DNA of 9,721 bases, from positions 1 through 9,721 of the forward strand of contig JAKLIU010000055.1 in assembly GCA_022709445.1 (NCBI GenBank), in the 5' to 3' direction. A program made the position numbers and the translations under genes. Positions 6,117 to 9,721 of this stretch are shown here, one piece after another. Position 1 is the stretch's first letter; every line of letters starts with the position of its first letter. Source of the DNA: Spirochaetota bacterium. Its GTDB lineage: Bacteria > Spirochaetota > Spirochaetia > Treponematales > UBA12059. The notes under the pieces are model-generated. The model saw only the letters and a program-made list of their open reading frames with translations. It was not told the origin of the DNA and made no database searches.

Positions 6117-7973
6117 TCAGAACGATATGCGGGCGTACGCCCCGAGCGAGACCACCCGGTAGGTGTCGCGCTTGTAGCCGGAATCGCGGTCGCTCGCCTC
6201 GAGCGAGACCGAGAAGCGATCGCTAGGCGCCCAGGAAACGGCGGCCTTCCACGACACGCCATCCAGGAGGCCGGGCAGGGGCCAGTCGGCCGAGTCGTCC
6301 CAGCTCACCAGGCCGGGATTGGTCCAGCTGCCAGCGGTGAGGTCCAGCGAGAGCGGCAGGCCGGTGAGGTCGAACGCCTTGAGGCCGAGCGTGGCGTGCC
6401 AGCCCGCGCCCTGCAGCGCCAGGGATTCCGTCCCGTACAGGAACACGCGGTAGCCGACGCTCAGGCTGCCCAGGTCCATCCCCAGGATGGCCGCCGGGTC
6501 GGCGAAGATGGCGGCATCCAGGGCGATCGCGTCGCCGTGCTTGGCCGACTCGAAATCCTGCCAGAGGCCCAGGGCATCGAAGCGGTCGTCCTGGTCGTTG
6601 CCGCCCCAGCCGCCGTAGCCGGCCTGCTTCCAGGCGGCCTCCAGCGAGAGCCCCATCCCCATCCAGTCGGCCCTGGCGTCCCCGGCGAAGGCGAGGGCGA
6701 AGGTCGGCGAATCATCCGCGATCTCGCGGTCGTTCCAGAGCAGCGCGTCCAGCTCCAGCCCGGCATGGACGGAGAGCTCGCCGTCCAGCCGGTACCGCGC
6801 GGTCAGCGCCGCGGATCCGGCGTCGGGACGCAGGCCCAGGTCCGGCACCAGCAGCTCAAGGCCCACCCGCAGTTCGTGGCCGATCAGGAAGGAGAGGTCG
6901 TAGCCGGCTGAGAGTCCGGCTCCCAGCCACGCCAGCTCCCCGGGGGTGGCTTCCATGCTCTTGGTGTTCCAGTCCTCCGCATCCGAGCTCACGCCGCCGG
7001 CGATGGAAGAGACCAGCGAGAGCGACAGGCCCTGGACCAGGCCGGGGACCATGGACAGCCTGAGCGTCGAACCGGACGAGGGCATAGCCGCCCTGGGACT
7101 GCGGACAACCGTCCCCGTGGACAGGGCCGACCCGCGGTAATCGAAACGCGCGTCCATCACGCCGAACAGCTTGGTGAGTGACAGCCAGGCGTTGCGTATC
7201 TTGACGCCGTCCAGCTCGAGGGCGGAATCGGAACCGTACACCTGGGCCTGGAAACCGTCGTAGGCTTCCTGCTCCTCGAGCACCTTCGCCTGGGCTTCCG
7301 GCGTCAGCAGCAGGAACGAGTACTGGTTGATGTGCTCGTCCGAACCGGAGGTGACGTCCGGGCTGATGGCTTCTATGGCCGCCAGGATCATGTCCTTGAG
7401 GTCCGTGTAGAGGGCGCGGGCGTCCGACCACTTGGTCTGGTCCCACACCACCCACTCGATGGGCTCTGCGGTGGTGCCGTGTATGAAGCGGTAGCGCCCG
7501 CTCGACGCCCCGTAGCTGGTGGTGGGCCAGCTCTGGGCGGGCAGCCCGTAGCGGGCGCGGTTGTCGGCGTACCAGTCCAGCATGGGCTGTATCAGCGGAT
7601 AGCCCGAGGTGTCTGGCGTAAATCTTTCCTCACTCGAAACCTTGCCCAGGTCCAGGAGGTCGGCCAGGTCCAGGCTCACGCCGGCCTCGTAGCCGAAGCC
7701 GTCCGCCCTGGTCAGCACGCCCTTGTACAGGGAACGGTCCACGGCGGCCAGGTACGCGAGCGATGACAGGCGCAGCTCCACCTCGCTGGACAGCTGCCCG
7801 GACAGGCCGGGGATGGCCTCGACGAAGGGATCGCCCATCAGGTTGCCGTTGACGAAGCCGGCCTCGAGGGTGCCGGAGAACACGGGACCCGACTGCTGGA
7901 TGGTTTCCTGCGACCAGGCCAGGCCGGCGGCGAGCAGGGCCAGGACGGCCGCCATTGTTGTTCGTTTGTGCAT
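6117..7973 (-). CDS. Putative outer-membrane beta-barrel protein, unknown family
   Basis: The 618-residue product begins MHKRTT followed by a hydrophobic stretch to about residue 19 and a likely signal peptidase I site near AWSQ (19-22). From residue 31 many short segments alternate polar and hydrophobic residues (for example 61-70, 366-376, 401-411, 502-512, 574-592), typical of transmembrane beta-strands, and the chain ends in ARISF with a C-terminal Phe, the usual recognition signal for the BAM machinery. Residues about 115-250 differ: they are rich in Trp, Tyr, Asp and helix formers and probably form a plug, periplasmic or surface insert. No enzyme motif or TonB box was recognised, and I do not recognise the family. 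The first Met has AAAGG seven to eight bases upstream; Met7 is a less likely start. It is transcribed alone, divergently from the gene at 8293 and convergently with the EEP gene. A nucleoside or oligonucleotide channel is possible by context only. Confidence 0.85.
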   Translation of the reverse strand: MHKRTTMAAVLALLAAGLAWSQETIQQSGPVFSGTLEAGFVNGNLMGDPFVEAIPGLSGQLSSEVELRLSSLAYLAAVDRSLYKGVLTRADGFGYEAGVSLDLADLLDLGKVSSEERFTPDTSGYPLIQPMLDWYADNRARYGLPAQSWPTTSYGASSGRYRFIHGTTAEPIEWVVWDQTKWSDARALYTDLKDMILAAIEAISPDVTSGSDEHINQYSFLLLTPEAQAKVLEEQEAYDGFQAQVYGSDSALELDGVKIRNAWLSLTKLFGVMDARFDYRGSALSTGTVVRSPRAAMPSSGSTLRLSMVPGLVQGLSLSLVSSIAGGVSSDAEDWNTKSMEATPGELAWLGAGLSAGYDLSFLIGHELRVGLELLVPDLGLRPDAGSAALTARYRLDGELSVHAGLELDALLWNDREIADDSPTFALAFAGDARADWMGMGLSLEAAWKQAGYGGWGGNDQDDRFDALGLWQDFESAKHGDAIALDAAIFADPAAILGMDLGSLSVGYRVFLYGTESLALQGAGWHATLGLKAFDLTGLPLSLDLTAGSWTNPGLVSWDDSADWPLPGLLDGVSWKAAVSWAPSDRFSVSLEASDRDSGYKRDTYRVVSLGAYARISF

Positions 7974-8011
7974 TGAGCATACCTTTCGATGCGAGTCGGC
8001 CCGGTCGCTCG

Positions 8012-8073
8012 CGGCGTCCGCGTTCCGTTCCTCGTTGATTCCGCGACTTTACGGTAACCTCGCGCGGACGCCG
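8012..8073 (-). promoter_or_regulatory. Structured 5' leader of the outer-membrane protein gene with 11-bp inverted repeat
   Basis: CGGCGTCCGCG (8012-8022) and CGCGGACGCCG (8063-8073) are perfect inverted repeats separated by 40 bases. Both arms lie in the roughly 140-base leader between the predicted promoter (8122-8149) and the start at 7973. The transcript could form a stem closing a 40-base loop; as DNA it could be two half-sites for a regulator. No known riboswitch pattern was recognised. Confidence 0.45.
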
Positions 8074-8121
8074 TTGCGGCAACCGCGCCGGAGGGGGCAG
8101 GTAGGCCGCGAGGAACTTACC

Positions 8122-8149
8122 AATATACCGGCGCTTCGCGACCTGTCAA
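8122..8149 (-). promoter_or_regulatory. Near-consensus sigma-70 promoter of the outer-membrane protein gene
   Basis: On the minus strand TTGACA (8149-8144) is a perfect -35, followed after 16 bases by TATATT (8127-8122), five of six matches to the -10. A T7 tract (8157-8151) lies just upstream and could act as an UP element. Transcription would begin near 8115. This is the strongest promoter in the window. Confidence 0.8.
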
Positions 8150-8150
8150 C

Positions 8151-8194
8151 AAAAAAAGCGGCGGCGCGAAAAAAAACCTTGCGTTCCGGAAAAA
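8151..8194. other. Three A-tracts between divergent promoters
   Basis: Runs of A at 8151-8157, 8169-8176 and 8190-8194 are centred about 18-20 bases apart in otherwise G+C-rich DNA. They lie between and within the two divergent promoters. Roughly two-turn spacing could give a bend or a site for a nucleoid protein. The spacing is only approximate. Confidence 0.35.
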
Positions 8195-8207
8195 TACCAT
8201 TTACTAT
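8179..8207 (+). promoter_or_regulatory. Predicted promoter of the NucH-like lipoprotein gene
   Basis: TTGCGT (8179-8184) and TACTAT (8202-8207) are 17 bases apart. The -10 hexamer and spacer length are identical to the promoter at 2667-2695 and the -35 differs at one base. The expected transcript start is near 8214, giving a leader of about 80 bases. Confidence 0.55.
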
Positions 8208-8234
8208 TCCCTCCCTTTCCCGATTCCGGACGGC

Positions 8235-8260
8235 ATGCGCCCGGGAACCCGGACGGGCAT
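8235..8260 (+). other. Hairpin in the leader of the NucH-like gene
   Basis: ATGC (8235-8238) pairs with GCAT (8257-8260), CC (8240-8241) with GG (8255-8256), and CCGG (8241-8244 or neighbours) with CCGG (8249-8252) can add an inner stem around GAAC. The fold is imperfect and is not followed by a T-run, so termination is unlikely. Confidence 0.3.
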
Positions 8261-8274
8261 TCGCGTTTCCATAC

Positions 8275-8290
8275 AGGGAGCCTTGCAAGG
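8275..8290 (+). promoter_or_regulatory. Unusual ribosome-binding region of the NucH-like gene
   Basis: AGGGAG (8275-8280) is 12 bases before the ATG at 8293, rather far, while AAGG (8287-8290) is only two bases away, too near. Between them lies CCTTGCAAGG (8281-8290), a perfect 10-bp palindrome. A small hairpin there would bring AGGGAG closer to the start. No other in-frame start lies between the promoter and 8293. Confidence 0.35.
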
Positions 8291-8292
8291 TC

Positions 8293-9721
8293 ATGAACAC
8301 TGCCAAAGCGATCAACCGCTCCATACCGATGCTGGCGCTCGCCGCGTGCGCCGCGCTCTCCGCCTGCGCCCCGCTCCGCTCGGGATACGTGCTCGAAGGC
8401 CGCGTCACCGACGGCTCGGGGGATCCGGTCGCCGGCGTCACGGTCAGGCTGGGCGACGACGCAATCATGGAATCCGTCACGTCGGCCGACGGTTCCTACT
8501 CCCTGAGCCCCGCGCCGTACGGCTCCTGGCGCGTCAGCGCGAGCAAGCCCGGATACGTGTTCGCCCCGAGGAACGACGATCCCCTCCTCGACGGCGCGAT
8601 GGTGTTCCTCGGGGACTCCCGCGGCACGCGACTCGACTTCATCGCGGCGGACGCCGGCTCTATCACGATACCCATGATCCAGGGCCGGGGCTTCCGGAGC
8701 CCGCTCGAGGGCCAGACCGTGCGCAACGTGGTCGGCGTGGTGACCGCGGTCACCAGGAAGACCCCCCATTCCATCTACGAGACCCTCCTGACCGACGGCA
8801 GCACCACGCCGCAGTGGATCTCCGAGGACGGTTTCTTCCTGGAGGCTTTCGGCTCCGGCAAGGACGGCGACCCGCTCACTTCCGACGGCATTTTCGTCTA
8901 TACGCACAACGACGCCTACGTGGAATCCAAGTGGCTCGACTCCGTCCCCTCCGACCTTGCGGTGGGCGACGTCGTGTCAGTCAGCGGCGTCGTGGCCGAG
9001 TACCGGCCCATGGACCGCTTCGGCAATTCAGAAGGCTTCCTCACGTTCACGCGGCTGGAATCCCCCACGGTCATCAGGGTGACCGAGGCCGGCGTCCCGG
9101 TCACGCGCCTCACCGACTTCCCGGCCGGGGTCCTCCTCGGCTACGAAGACGCGCCCGCACTCCCGCCCGGCGTCACCGAGTTCCGCACCCTTCCCTGGGG
9201 CGCCGCGGCCGCCGGCCCCATGTCCCTCAGGGCCGCCTCGCTGGTCATGGAGAGCGTCGAGGGCATGGTGGTCCGCGTCGAGGACCCGCTGGTCAGCGGC
9301 GGCACCTACTACAACGTGACCGGCATCATGCCGGACGGCGGCCGCAGGGCCGGCGCGGAGAATCCCAGCCTCAACCAGGCGTGGAAGGGCATGGTGCTCC
9401 AGGATCCGTCGGCCGGCGGGATGGACTTCAACCCGGAGCTCCTGTTCTGCGATTACCAGAGCCCCGCCTGGAAGACCTTCGATCCCATCCCCCAGGTGGG
9501 CGACCGCCTCCAGGACTCCACCGGCGCGTACGTCCTCCGCGGGATCGTGGAGTACACCTTCGACGCGCTCTACATGATCAAGCCCCTGCAGGGCCTTCCC
9601 GGGGGCGTCTCCGCCACCGGGGGCGCCGCGATCCCCAGCCAGGGATGGAACTTCGACGCCATCATCGACAGCCCGGACATGAAGGCGCTCTCCACCACCG
9701 CGCTCAGGACGGCCATCCGCA
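8293..9721 (+). CDS. Lipoprotein with carboxypeptidase-regulatory-like domain and ExeM/NucH-type nuclease OB-fold region (3' partial)
   Basis: The frame runs open from ATG 8293 to the window end (476 residues visible). Residues 1-25 form a lipoprotein signal with lipobox LSAC (Cys25). Residues about 33-90 match a carboxypeptidase-regulatory-like beta-sandwich (GRVTDGSGDPVAGVTV, then ADGSYSL and KPGYVF). Residues about 124-260 match the OB-fold module found before the catalytic domain of ExeM/NucH-type extracellular nucleases: IPMIQGRGFRSPLEG (125-139), NVVGVVTAV (145-153), DGFFLEA (179-185), SDGIFVYT (197-204) and VGDVVSVSGVVAEY (224-237). Residues about 318-432 add matching later blocks (SVEGMVVRV, WKGMVLQDP, VGDRLQDSTGAY, LRGIVEYTF). 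The EEP-type catalytic domain expected next would lie past the window, so nuclease activity is inferred. The missing stop is due to the window edge. The gene is divergent from the outer-membrane protein gene. Confidence 0.85.
   Translation, partial: MNTAKAINRSIPMLALAACAALSACAPLRSGYVLEGRVTDGSGDPVAGVTVRLGDDAIMESVTSADGSYSLSPAPYGSWRVSASKPGYVFAPRNDDPLLDGAMVFLGDSRGTRLDFIAADAGSITIPMIQGRGFRSPLEGQTVRNVVGVVTAVTRKTPHSIYETLLTDGSTTPQWISEDGFFLEAFGSGKDGDPLTSDGIFVYTHNDAYVESKWLDSVPSDLAVGDVVSVSGVVAEYRPMDRFGNSEGFLTFTRLESPTVIRVTEAGVPVTRLTDFPAGVLLGYEDAPALPPGVTEFRTLPWGAAAAGPMSLRAASLVMESVEGMVVRVEDPLVSGGTYYNVTGIMPDGGRRAGAENPSLNQAWKGMVLQDPSAGGMDFNPELLFCDYQSPAWKTFDPIPQVGDRLQDSTGAYVLRGIVEYTFDALYMIKPLQGLPGGVSATGGAAIPSQGWNFDAIIDSPDMKALSTTALRTAIR

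Noticed and set aside
5968..6262. Short open frames on both strands across the convergent intergenic region
   Set aside because: They overlap strong terminator hairpins or the end of the barrel gene, lack ribosome-binding sites and show no motif.
8143..8149. CTGTCAA resembling half of a PhoB box, attractive given nucleotidase and nuclease genes
   Set aside because: Only one half-site is present and it is fully explained by the TTGACA -35 hexamer on the other strand.

Overview
The window is very G+C-rich (roughly two thirds or more by eye), with tightly packed genes and a strong G/C bias at third codon positions. Three of six genes carry lipoprotein signal peptides and one looks like an outer-membrane beta-barrel, so the host is very probably a diderm bacterium. 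The abundance of lipoproteins with relaxed lipoboxes and the gene mix would fit a high-GC spirochaete, but no marker gene is present and this is a low-confidence guess. I see no tRNA, rRNA, CRISPR array or mobile element.

Layout. (1) 3-2641, plus strand: a two-gene unit. The first gene, cut at its 5' end, encodes a GAF plus degenerate GGDEF protein; its stop overlaps the start (ATGA) of a membrane-anchored M20 metallo-hydrolase resembling the PM20D1/carboxypeptidase S group. A short hairpin with a T-run follows. (2) 2667-4400, plus strand: a monocistronic lipoprotein 5'-nucleotidase (UshA/calcineurin-like family) with its own promoter, an 18-bp palindrome before the ribosome-binding site, and a strong intrinsic terminator. 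(3) 4399-5971, plus strand: a lipoprotein of the endonuclease/exonuclease/phosphatase (EEP) fold with a C-terminal beta-sandwich-like domain; its leader can fold so that the ribosome-binding site is paired. (4) 5972-6116: convergent intergenic region with strong hairpins. (5) 6117-7973, minus strand: an unrecognised outer-membrane beta-barrel protein with a near-consensus promoter and a long structured leader. (6) 7974-8292: divergent intergenic region with A-tracts between two promoters. (7) 8293-9721, plus strand: a lipoprotein with a carboxypeptidase-regulatory-like domain and the OB-fold region typical of ExeM/NucH-type extracellular nucleases, cut by the window end.

Taken together, the 2746-9721 part reads as a cell-surface or periplasmic set for breaking down extracellular nucleic acids and nucleotides: putative nuclease(s), a 5'-nucleotidase and a candidate outer-membrane channel. 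That joint role is an inference from families and adjacency. Notable sequence-level observations are a GGDEF domain that has lost its catalytic motif but kept an I-site-like RxxD, a recurring promoter-like element (CTTGCG, 17-bp spacer, TA-rich hexamer) before three of the genes, T-runs of terminators abutting the next promoter, and a possible SD-sequestering leader before the EEP gene.
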